DNA from: DATIJP01 sp964569185
GTDB taxonomy: Bacteria > Chlamydiota > Chlamydiia > Chlamydiales > Rhabdochlamydiaceae
NCBI GenBank assembly: GCA_964569185.1
Contig: CAZMTP010000009.1
Coordinates: 1-36,698 of the forward strand
Direction: 5' to 3'
DNA: 36,698 nucleotides
The translations under genes and the position numbers were made by a program. The notes beneath the pieces are model-generated. The model worked only from the letters and a program-made list of their open reading frames with translations. It searched no databases and had not been told where the DNA came from. Shown here in pieces: positions 22,455-30,175 of this stretch; the stretch's first letter is position 1; the number at the start of each line of letters is the position of its first letter.

Positions 22455-23882
22455 ATGTTTTTTCTGCTTTCTATTTTATACTCCCTCAACATCAGCCAGC
22501 TTTCCCTGGATGAAAAGATCGGGCAGCTCTTTGTTGTCCCTGCACAGAGTGCGGCACATGAACAAAACCCAGATGATCTCATCCATGCGATCCGTGACTA
22601 CCATGTTGGGGGGATCATTTTAAAGCAAGGCTCCCCTCTTTCTCAAGTAAAACTGATCCAAAAGCTGCAACAAGAAGCGCGCGTTCCTTTGCTTTGTGTC
22701 CAAGATGCCGAATCAGGACTTAGCGCGCGACTTACAGAAACGATCAAATTTCCAGAAAATTTAACTCTTGGCGCCATCCAAGATGACACCCTGATCTATC
22801 AACTCGGAAAAGAGGTGGGGCGCAGCTGCAAAAAAGTGGGCGCTCATCTGAATTTGTCCCCTGTCGTCGATGTGAATAACAATCCTAAAAATCCGATCAT
22901 CCATATGCGCTCTTATGGAGAAGATCCAGAAAATGTGGCGCGTAAAGCGGTTGCCTATGCGGGCGGCCTTGCTTCTGAAGGTATTTTAGCTGCTGCTAAA
23001 CATTTTCCCGGGCATGGCGATACAGAGATAGATTCCCACTATGCGCTGCCTCTCATTCCACACACTTTGGATCACCTTTCTAAAGTAGAACTGGTTCCTT
23101 TTGCAGCGGCCATCCAAGCAAACATCCCTTGTATTTTAACAGCCCATTTAGCGCTTCCAGCGCTGGAACCAAATCTTCCTGCCACCTTTTCTTCAAAAAT
23201 CGTCACAGATCTTTTGAAAAAGCAGATGGGATTTCAAGGTGTGGTGATTAGCGATGCCTTAAATATGCAAGCACTGACCAATGAATACACTGCTGAAGAG
23301 ATTGGACTGAAGGCGCTGCTTGCAGGCCATGATCTTCTGCTCTATGGTGATCATATCGCGCCCAATATCCGGCGCATTTTGATCCAAGATCTGCCGGCAG
23401 CCTTTGCGCGCATTAAAAAAGCAGTCCTCGACGGCACCTTGCCAGAAAAAGAGTTAAATGCTCGCGTAGAAAAGATACTCGATCTCAAAAAAAAGTGCTC
23501 TTTTGATCTGGCTACAGAAAATCTCCTAGAAGAGCTCAATCGGGAAGAAGCCAAACAGCTTAAAAGAGTGCTCTATCGCAATGCGATTACATTAGTTAAG
23601 GATCCACAGAAGAATTTGCCTTTAAAAGAGGGCTCTGACGCAGTGATCGTGGCATTATATGAAAAACCGTCTCAAGAGTGCATCGCCTGGATCCAAAAAA
23701 TGCAAGAATATCAGCCTGTGGTTGTCGTGCTATTCCAATCCCCTTATACTCTACTAGATTGCGATATTAATACGACGCTAATTATGGCCTATGAAAACGA
23801 TCCTGATATGGAAGAGGCGGCCACGGATCTGATTTTTGGTAAGCTCATTCCAAAAGGCAAACTTCCGATCTCACTTCACTAA
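22455..23882 (+). CDS. nagZ: beta-N-acetylhexosaminidase, glycoside hydrolase family 3 (NagZ-like)
   Basis: 475 residues. It cleaves terminal beta-N-acetylglucosamine, classically from muropeptides during cell-wall recycling. The TIM barrel begins LSLDEKIGQLF, and the NagZ loop KHFPGHGDTEIDSH provides the catalytic His/Asp pair. VVISDALNMQAL carries the nucleophile Asp. At 475 residues it is longer than single-domain NagZ (about 340) because a C-terminal domain follows (from about 350: NLLEELNREEAKQLKRV). An N-terminal hydrophobic stretch (MFFLLSILYSLNIS) may be a signal peptide, placing it in the periplasm. A peptidoglycan recycling enzyme suits chlamydiae, which make little peptidoglycan. 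Convergent overlap of 12 nt with the next gene. Confidence 0.9.
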   Translation: MFFLLSILYSLNISQLSLDEKIGQLFVVPAQSAAHEQNPDDLIHAIRDYHVGGIILKQGSPLSQVKLIQKLQQEARVPLLCVQDAESGLSARLTETIKFPENLTLGAIQDDTLIYQLGKEVGRSCKKVGAHLNLSPVVDVNNNPKNPIIHMRSYGEDPENVARKAVAYAGGLASEGILAAAKHFPGHGDTEIDSHYALPLIPHTLDHLSKVELVPFAAAIQANIPCILTAHLALPALEPNLPATFSSKIVTDLLKKQMGFQGVVISDALNMQALTNEYTAEEIGLKALLAGHDLLLYGDHIAPNIRRILIQDLPAAFARIKKAVLDGTLPEKELNARVEKILDLKKKCSFDLATENLLEELNREEAKQLKRVLYRNAITLVKDPQKNLPLKEGSDAVIVALYEKPSQECIAWIQKMQEYQPVVVVLFQSPYTLLDCDINTTLIMAYENDPDMEEAATDLIFGKLIPKGKLPISLH

Positions 23883-24521
23883 TGCGACACCCAAAGCATC
23901 CACCTGCCCTTTTACAAGAGTGGTGAATAATGTCGCTTCCAGCTGGGGATGGCATGCCATTTTTTGATTAAAAGCATAAATGGCAATAGCTTCATTGTCT
24001 CTCGGATCGGGATTTTTGATCGGCCCCCTTTTAGGAATCAGATTATCGCATAAAATAAGGGTGCCTGGGCGCGACAGTTTGAGTGCATAGTCCAAATAAC
24101 TGGAATAATTTTCCTTATCTGCATCGATAAAAATCAGATCAAAGGTGTCGTTTAAGCTGGCCAAAATATCAAGCGCATTACCTAAACGCATTTCAATCTG
24201 CTCTTGCAGCTCTGCAAACTGAATATGTTCCCGAGCTGCTTTCACATTTTTTTCCTGATTTTCCAAAGTGAGGATTTTTCCATCAGGAGGAAGGGCTTTG
24301 GCCAACCAAAAAGTGCTGTAGCCGCCTAAAGTTCCAATTTCAAGCACTTTTTTTGGTTTTTGCAATTTTGTTAGAAGATAGAGCATCTTGCCTGTCCCAG
24401 CAGGAACCTGGATCTCTTTGAGCCCCTCTTTTCTCGAATTTTCAAGAACAAATTGGAGCACGGAATCTTCTGCAGCAAATAGCGCCTGAATGTAATCCTG
24501 AATTTGAGCTGTTCGTTCCAT
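23871..24521 (-). CDS. class I SAM-dependent O-methyltransferase (caffeoyl-CoA type)
   Basis: 216-residue Methyltransf_3 enzyme that transfers a methyl group from SAM, usually to a catechol-like hydroxyl. Motif I is VLEIGTLGGYSTFWLA, the metal/catalytic segment is LIFIDADKENYSSYLDYAL, and LILCDNLI supplies the following Asp-Asn pair. Substrate is unknown. It begins 9 nt after the antiporter-like gene ends and is probably on the same transcript. Confidence 0.9.
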   Translation of the reverse strand: MERTAQIQDYIQALFAAEDSVLQFVLENSRKEGLKEIQVPAGTGKMLYLLTKLQKPKKVLEIGTLGGYSTFWLAKALPPDGKILTLENQEKNVKAAREHIQFAELQEQIEMRLGNALDILASLNDTFDLIFIDADKENYSSYLDYALKLSRPGTLILCDNLIPKRGPIKNPDPRDNEAIAIYAFNQKMACHPQLEATLFTTLVKGQVDALGVALVK

Positions 24522-24530
24522 GTATAGGAA

Positions 24531-25874
24531 TCACTTTGGAGGAAAAAAGTAATAAATCGCAACGAAAACAAGAGTGGGGCCTAATGCGCCTAAAAAAAGA
24601 TATAAAGGCGACACCCCCTTTCGAAAATATCTTTTTAAAATGGTCTGGCCTACTAAGTTGGGCGCATGAGCAATCACCGTCAGACCACCTCCTGCAATAA
24701 ACCCTGCAACAAGCGCATATTTTAAAAGCGGCGTTAGGTCTGGGATCAGACATGACAGGCTGGCCACAATCGAATTTTCCGTAAATGCTGTGACCACAAG
24801 CCCTGTCAATAACATCTGCCCATAATTCAGATGGGTGAGCAGTTGTTCAATCCACCATTTTTGGAACTCGGTGTGGATAATCAATCCTATCAAAAACAGC
24901 CCAACCATCAGGGGCTGGCGAATACTAAGCTGGCTCTGATAAGGCCGTGTCGCGTGATGAAACCCTAAAAATAGAAGATAGGTCCCGGTAAAAATGGGCG
25001 AGTATTCTTTCATGTAGATCACCCAAGAAATAAAAAGCAGATGGGCAAAAGTGATCCAAAGAGGGATTTTTTCCTCTTTTTTTACCACCCACTCAGAGCT
25101 CTTTTTTTTCAATGCCTGGAACTCTTTCCTAAAAATAAAAAAATAGGCCAGATTCACCCCAAGAATCCCAAACAATGTTTTAATCCCAAATTGATGAAAA
25201 AAATCGGCGGCGCCCCACTTATAGCAGTTAGAGAGGATAAGAGAAGGAGGGGCGGCTAAATTGGTCAGCATGCCTCCCACAGAGAAATTAACAAACATCA
25301 AGCCCAAAGTGGAATAGGCCAATTTTTTACTCACCCCATAGTTATAAAATCTATTTTTTAAAAGCAGGGCGCCGATGGTGATCGCGGCCGCTTCGGTGAT
25401 AATAGAACCTAAAATCGGACTTAGCGTCATCACAATGAGCCACCAAGCGCCTGGGGTGTCTCCGACTCTTTTGGCAAGGAAGTGAATCATTTTTTCTGCT
25501 AACTGAAAAATGGGGCGTGTGGATGCCAAGCTCATCACGATCACAATAAAAAAAGGCTCTTCATAAAGTCTTGTGTCCAGATAATTTATGGCAGTTTTCC
25601 AATCGTAAAAAGAGAAGATCACAATCACAAGCGGGATCACCCAGAGAGCAAAAACAATTTCGATTTCTCCTAAAAATCGCAGCATTTCTGCAATAAAGCT
25701 AATTCTTTTGCTGGGCTTTTCTTTTTTATGTTTTTGCACATAGATTGCTTCTACATGGTTGGCCCAGGTCACAAAGTGATTGGCCAGAAAGGTATGAAGA
25801 ATGGCTAATATAAAAATAACTAGAGTCAGAATATGGAAAGTATTAACTGACCCATCTCCTAGTATTAAGTTCAT
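24531..25874 (-). CDS. putative Na+/H+ antiporter family protein
   Basis: 447-residue membrane protein with about eleven hydrophobic helices. It carries conserved polar helix segments typical of ion antiporters (SPILGSIITEAAAITIGALLL; FVNFSVGGMLTNLAAPPSL; GLVVTAFTENSIVASL; GGLTVIAHAPN). The order of these resembles the NhaD/arsenite-permease superfamily and the putative Na+/H+ antiporter family annotated in chlamydiae. The probable role is sodium/proton exchange for pH or ion balance. The start lies in a short AT-rich spacer divergent from the F-box gene. Confidence 0.83.
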   Translation of the reverse strand: MNLILGDGSVNTFHILTLVIFILAILHTFLANHFVTWANHVEAIYVQKHKKEKPSKRISFIAEMLRFLGEIEIVFALWVIPLVIVIFSFYDWKTAINYLDTRLYEEPFFIVIVMSLASTRPIFQLAEKMIHFLAKRVGDTPGAWWLIVMTLSPILGSIITEAAAITIGALLLKNRFYNYGVSKKLAYSTLGLMFVNFSVGGMLTNLAAPPSLILSNCYKWGAADFFHQFGIKTLFGILGVNLAYFFIFRKEFQALKKKSSEWVVKKEEKIPLWITFAHLLFISWVIYMKEYSPIFTGTYLLFLGFHHATRPYQSQLSIRQPLMVGLFLIGLIIHTEFQKWWIEQLLTHLNYGQMLLTGLVVTAFTENSIVASLSCLIPDLTPLLKYALVAGFIAGGGLTVIAHAPNLVGQTILKRYFRKGVSPLYLFLGALGPTLVFVAIYYFFPPK

Positions 25875-25944
25875 ACTTTAATCTTTACACTATTCATTTA
25901 ATTTAATCTTCTGTTTAATAGAGGAATTTATTGGAGAGTTGAGT

Positions 25945-26628
25945 GTGACAGTTGATCTAGTTATAGATGATATTTGGCCTAATATATTGAGTATGCTTGA
26001 GGTTAGAGATCTAGCGAACTTAGTAAGCTGTTCCCATACTTGTAAAAAACTCATAAGCAGTGCAAATCAACCGAATACAATGGCTTTTAAGTTATCCAAT
26101 CTAATGGCTAAACGTTTTAGAGGAGAATGCCATTCTTTAATTACTACAACTATTTTAAAAAATAGATGGGATCAAAAACAGATAACAGTTGTCATTGATT
26201 TTATTAATCAAAATCCAGGGTTATCTTTTTTTAAACTTTACAGAAGTTTAGGCATATGCATAAATACTGCGATGACTCCTCCATCCACTCCAAAAACTGG
26301 GCTCAGCCCGCTCACTTCACTGACACCTGATACAGATCTTGTCAGAGCTGTGAGACTGCATTCAAAAGAACACAGTTTAACCATTCACAGAAAAGTTCAA
26401 CTTTGTAAAAAAGAATTTCCTGATTTGAATGCTGCTTTATTTACAAGTACATACCAGCTATTTAAGGCCGCCTCTAAGGCACCAAAAAGACCTTTTACTC
26501 AATTACAACCTATTGCAGCTGCGCGCTTGAGATTAGGACAGCGCCGTTCTCCTCCATCTTCTGCAGCGCCCTCTCCTCGTCATGGGGCTTCAAATCAATC
26601 CCCCGACAAGCGTTTTGAATCACACTGA
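25945..26628 (+). CDS. F-box-like protein, candidate host ubiquitin-system effector
   Basis: A 227-residue frame. GTG 25945 is chosen because GGAG lies 8 nt upstream; a TTG two codons earlier sits too close to that site. The N-terminus (IDDIWPNILSMLEVRDLANLVSCSHTCKKLI) follows the F-box pattern: hydrophobic-Pro/Ile-Leu, a D-L pair, then a CSHTCKKL helix. F-boxes dock to Skp1 in host SCF ubiquitin ligases. The remainder has a Pro/Ser/Thr-rich linker (PPSTPKTGLSPLTSLTPDT) and a basic Ser-rich tail. That tail (119 nt) is antisense to the 3' end of pncA, so the frame may once have ended earlier. Function is inferred from the domain alone. Confidence 0.62.
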   Translation: MTVDLVIDDIWPNILSMLEVRDLANLVSCSHTCKKLISSANQPNTMAFKLSNLMAKRFRGECHSLITTTILKNRWDQKQITVVIDFINQNPGLSFFKLYRSLGICINTAMTPPSTPKTGLSPLTSLTPDTDLVRAVRLHSKEHSLTIHRKVQLCKKEFPDLNAALFTSTYQLFKAASKAPKRPFTQLQPIAAARLRLGQRRSPPSSAAPSPRHGASNQSPDKRFESH

Positions 26629-27124
26629 TTTTAAATCCTAATTCTAGTGCATCTAGGACCGAATAGAGCACACAGTAATCTGTGGCCACTCCGGCAATAT
26701 ATAGTTCGTTTATTCCGCGCGTTTTTAAATATTCTTCAAGTCCTGTGGCCCTTAAACGGGCATTATCAAAAAAAGCGCTATAACTATCTACCCACTTATC
26801 CGAACCTTTATAAAAAATGGAAGCAATCGACTCTTTTTTTAAGCCGGCAACTAGTTCTGCCCCTTTAGTATTTCTAACACAATGGACCGGCCATAGGATC
26901 TGTTTGATGCCTTTCACTTCGATCAGATCGCCCGGCTTTTTTCCTGGATGGTTGCTGGCAAAGCTCACATGGTCTTTAGGGTGCCAATCTTGCGTTGCAA
27001 TCACATGAGAAAAATGGGGAATGAGTCGATTAATGATAGGGATCAGCGCATTCCCATGAGGCACAGGCAATGCACCCCCAGGCATAAAATCATTTTGCAT
27101 ATCGACAATCAGCAGCGCTTTCAA
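26510..27124 (-). CDS. pncA: nicotinamidase
   Basis: Hydrolyses nicotinamide to nicotinate for NAD salvage. 204 residues with the cysteine-hydrolase triad Asp8 (IVDMQNDF), Lys106 (FYKGSDK) and Cys151 (GVATDYCV). Metal ligands Asp46, His48 (QDWHPKDH) and His81 (PVHC) are also present. The start overlaps the pncB stop by 4 nt, a two-gene operon covering consecutive steps. The 3' end is antisense to the F-box gene tail. Confidence 0.94.
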   Translation of the reverse strand: MKALLIVDMQNDFMPGGALPVPHGNALIPIINRLIPHFSHVIATQDWHPKDHVSFASNHPGKKPGDLIEVKGIKQILWPVHCVRNTKGAELVAGLKKESIASIFYKGSDKWVDSYSAFFDNARLRATGLEEYLKTRGINELYIAGVATDYCVLYSVLDALELGFKISVIQNACRGIDLKPHDEERALQKMEENGAVLISSAQLQ

Positions 27125-28602
27125 TCAAACTCTCTTTGAATGTTATCAATCATTTGTAGCTTGAATTGATACAGATTTTTTTCCATGCCAGAAAAATAGG
27201 GCTGTGGATTTAAAAAGCGGCGCATACGTGATGAAAATCGTGAGAGTTCCTCTTTTGTATTGGCACGCATCTGTTCCAGTGTTGGCTGTTGATAGACATT
27301 TTTTCCACGCCGCAGCATAGGCACCAGAAGATCGCGCCATTTCCATTGGGGCTTGACCTCTTTTGCCAAGGCTGCATCTGAAAAATCGATAATGGTGGGA
27401 GGCTCTCCAATTTTCAGATGTTGGTCATAGAGCATATCGGCCATATTGCCCTGATCGCTAAAATAGCGGCGCACTTGAGAAATGCCAGGCGTGGTCACTT
27501 TGGCCATCGTTTCAGAAGTTTTTAACTTATATTGCCATTTGCCTTTTTTATCTTTCACAGCGCTCAATTTATAAATACCATCTAAAGCGCCCTGATCTTT
27601 GCCGGTTACCAAATTAGTTCCGACCCCCCAAAGGTTGACGCGGCAGCCTTGATGTTTAAGATCGCTGATCAAATTTTCATCCAGTTCATTACTCGCCATG
27701 ATTTTTGCATCTAAAAAGCCCGCTTCATCTAATAATTTGCGGATCTCAATGCTCAAATAGGTCAAGTCCCCAGAATCTAGGCGCACTCCCAGAAATTTAA
27801 TACCCTTAGCTTTTAACTCTTTGGCCACTTCGATCGCATGCTTTGTGCCTTGGATACTATTGTAAGTATCGACCAGGAAAATGCAGTTGTCCGGTTCTGC
27901 CTCTGCAAAGGCATGGAACGCTTTTTTCTCCTCTTCAAAGGCCATCACCCAGCTATGGGCCATTGTCCCTTTAACTGGGATATCAAATAATTTCCCTGCA
28001 AGCACATGGGAGGTCGATTCACATCCGCCGATATAGGCTGCTCTAGAGGCGGAGATCGCTCCGTCGATTCCTTGCGCGCGTCTTAAGCCAAATTCTACGA
28101 CCGGGTCGGGCTGTGCAGCCCAACAGGTGCGTGCCGCTTTTGTCGCAATTAAACTTTGAAAATTCACAATATTGAGCAGGATCGATTCCATGATCTGGGC
28201 TTGTAAAATAGGTCCTTGGACACGCAGGAGCGGCTGATGAGGAAACACCACCGTCCCCTCTGCCATCGCATCCAGATCCAATTTTAAATCCCACTCTTTT
28301 AGATAATCTAAAAATTTCTTTTCAAAAAGCGGTTTGCCACTCTCCCCTTTTATGCTGTCTAAATAGTCTAAATCGTCATCAGTAAAAGAAAATTGTTGAA
28401 GATAGTCTAGGGCCACTTCGATCCCAGCAGCAATGGCAAAGGGGCCTTTAAAGGGCTGTTTGCGAAAAGAGAGATGAAAAACCGCTTCCCGATCGGCCAT
28501 CCCCTCCTTCCAATACCCATAGGCCATGGTCAGTTCATAAAGATCGGTCAAAAGGCTGAACGCGCCCTGATAAATGTCCTTAAAATAATTTATTTTTGCC
28601 AT
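27121..28602 (-). CDS. pncB: nicotinate phosphoribosyltransferase
   Basis: Makes nicotinate mononucleotide from nicotinate and PRPP, the step after PncA. 493 residues with the family's N-terminal SLLTDLYELTMAYGYW, the core EFGLRRAQG and FLVDTYNS, the barrel loop GVRLDSGDL, and ASNELDE. Length matches the bacterial long-form enzyme (about 480). It is first in the operon, with a 4-nt overlap into pncA. Together they let the cell take vitamin B3 forms from its host. Divergent from the exported protein at 28671, with 68 nt of AT-rich promoter space. Confidence 0.95.
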   Translation of the reverse strand: MAKINYFKDIYQGAFSLLTDLYELTMAYGYWKEGMADREAVFHLSFRKQPFKGPFAIAAGIEVALDYLQQFSFTDDDLDYLDSIKGESGKPLFEKKFLDYLKEWDLKLDLDAMAEGTVVFPHQPLLRVQGPILQAQIMESILLNIVNFQSLIATKAARTCWAAQPDPVVEFGLRRAQGIDGAISASRAAYIGGCESTSHVLAGKLFDIPVKGTMAHSWVMAFEEEKKAFHAFAEAEPDNCIFLVDTYNSIQGTKHAIEVAKELKAKGIKFLGVRLDSGDLTYLSIEIRKLLDEAGFLDAKIMASNELDENLISDLKHQGCRVNLWGVGTNLVTGKDQGALDGIYKLSAVKDKKGKWQYKLKTSETMAKVTTPGISQVRRYFSDQGNMADMLYDQHLKIGEPPTIIDFSDAALAKEVKPQWKWRDLLVPMLRRGKNVYQQPTLEQMRANTKEELSRFSSRMRRFLNPQPYFSGMEKNLYQFKLQMIDNIQREFD

Positions 28603-28670
28603 GCCAAAAAACTATAACAGATTCTTGTTTTGCTTGATATTGGCATCGCGCTCTTCTATCATCGTGAACC

Positions 28671-29375
28671 ATGAACTGTCTATGGAAATGGCTATTTCTT
28701 GTACTGATTTTTCCTATGGCGCTTTTTGCACAAACTCTAAAGGAAAAATTTTATAAAGCGCAGCCTGGCGATTATGTAGTGACCCTGCAAGCTAAAAACT
28801 ATTCCCTCTTAAGAGTCCATGCTCTGAAAGGGGGCTGCCTGACTTTAGAAGAGATCACCATTCCTGAAGAAGAGGCAAAGCCGCGCTCATGGAATTGGAA
28901 ACAGTGGGCAGAAAAAGGGGCCCCTGGCCACACCTCTTGGATCCTCTACGAGATTGATTTAGACAAGAACAGACTCCTCAAATGTTATTCCAAAGTGAAA
29001 ATGGCGGCGATTTACCCAGAAGAGGCCGATTATCTCTTTCTTAAATTTTTGAATCTGCCTCTGCGCCACTTAAGCGAGCCAGAAAGAAAAAAAGTGGGGC
29101 CACCTCCCCAAGACGGAGAAACAGACCGCAGAAAAATCTGGAATCCTACTCTCACGATTGAGGGAAAAACAGTGGCTAGGCCTTCATTTGACGTGTTGCA
29201 GGCAGAATGGCCCAATGATGATTCCCCTCTTTCTTCTTGCTTTGTGGAATTCTACGTGGATCAAAACCGTCCCTTCCCTTTTCCTTATTGGATTGAAATC
29301 AAAAGCAGCCATTATGCATTTAAAATTCGCGCTGTCGATTCTGGAACTGGAGCAAGTTATGAACAATCACATTGA
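28671..29375 (+). CDS. unknown exported protein, conserved-looking
   Basis: 234 residues with a clear signal peptide (LWKWLFLVLIFPMALFAQ). The mature part opens KEKFYKAQPGDYVVTLQAKNYSLLRVHAL and has WNWKQWAEKGAPGHTSW, a Lys/Pro-rich loop (PERKKVGPPPQDGE) and a FPYWIEIKSS strand near the end. No Cys-rich, lipobox or enzyme motif. Similar periplasmic hypothetical proteins exist in chlamydiae as far as I recall, but I cannot name a family. No Shine-Dalgarno site is evident. Confidence 0.78.
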   Translation: MNCLWKWLFLVLIFPMALFAQTLKEKFYKAQPGDYVVTLQAKNYSLLRVHALKGGCLTLEEITIPEEEAKPRSWNWKQWAEKGAPGHTSWILYEIDLDKNRLLKCYSKVKMAAIYPEEADYLFLKFLNLPLRHLSEPERKKVGPPPQDGETDRRKIWNPTLTIEGKTVARPSFDVLQAEWPNDDSPLSSCFVEFYVDQNRPFPFPYWIEIKSSHYAFKIRAVDSGTGASYEQSH

Positions 29376-29547
29376 GCTTCGCACGGCAAATTTTCCACAC
29401 CTCTCTGTGAGATTTATTAAGAAATTATAGGAGACTAAAAATCAGCCACTTAGAATTTATCTTAACATTTGTTTTAAAAAACGCTCAGGGAACTCTTAAA
29501 AGAAAGCGCGCAGTTTCTCTGGAGTTATTAACAAGTTTTCCACAATC

Positions 29548-30159
29548 ATGAAGAAAACAATTGCACACTATGCCGTTAGTATGGATCCAATGCCCAGCTC
29601 ATTGGCACAAAAGCTCTCCCCTGCAGATCTAAAAACCTATGTGGCGCTTTTGGAACAGGCCCAGTTTTATCCCCATCGCGTGTTTGAAGAGGTGAAAACC
29701 TTTCAGGAAAAACATCCCGACCTCCCTGAGGCCGCCAATCTGCTGATTTACCTCTATATTCAAAAAAAAGAGCTGGTAAAAGCTGAAAAGCTGACCCAGG
29801 AAAACTATGAAAAGTTTCCCGACTATCTTTTTGCAAGAATCAATTATGCGGACCAATGTTTACGAAAAAAGCAGTGGGATCAGATCCCTAAAATTTTTCC
29901 CTCTTTCCATTTAAGAGAGCTCTATCCTGAAAAAAAACTGTTTCACTTTTCAGAATTTCGAGGGTTTATGGTGACCATGGGGCTCTACTATCTTGCCTTG
30001 AAAAATAGAGCTGCCGCTAAAGAGTATTTGGACCATGCACGCCTTGCAGACCCTGACCATTCTAGTGTCAAGCTATTGGAGAAAAAGCTTCGAGCAAACT
30101 TTATCATGCGGTTCTGGGATGATTTAAGAAAAAATTTACCACAGAGGTCACAGAGATAA
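29548..30159 (+). CDS. TPR-like helical repeat protein
   Basis: 203 residues made of paired helices in tetratricopeptide style: FEEVKTFQEKHPDLPEAANLLIYLYIQKKELVKAEKLTQENYEKFPDYLFARINYADQCLRKK is the clearest stretch, and FMVTMGLYYLALKNRAAAKEYLDHARLADPDH adds another unit. Such repeats bind partner proteins. No signal peptide. The partner is unknown. The 172 nt upstream hold two TTTTCCACA sequences, one ending 3 nt before the start, close to but not matching a DnaA box. Confidence 0.75.
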   Translation: MKKTIAHYAVSMDPMPSSLAQKLSPADLKTYVALLEQAQFYPHRVFEEVKTFQEKHPDLPEAANLLIYLYIQKKELVKAEKLTQENYEKFPDYLFARINYADQCLRKKQWDQIPKIFPSFHLRELYPEKKLFHFSEFRGFMVTMGLYYLALKNRAAAKEYLDHARLADPDHSSVKLLEKKLRANFIMRFWDDLRKNLPQRSQR

Positions 30160-30175
30160 GAAAAGTTAATCTTCT

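Noticed and set aside
29391..29544. Two TTTTCCACA sequences (29391-29399 and 29536-29544) resembling DnaA boxes
   Set aside because: Each differs from TTATCCACA, there are only two, and no replication genes are nearby. Not enough for an origin.
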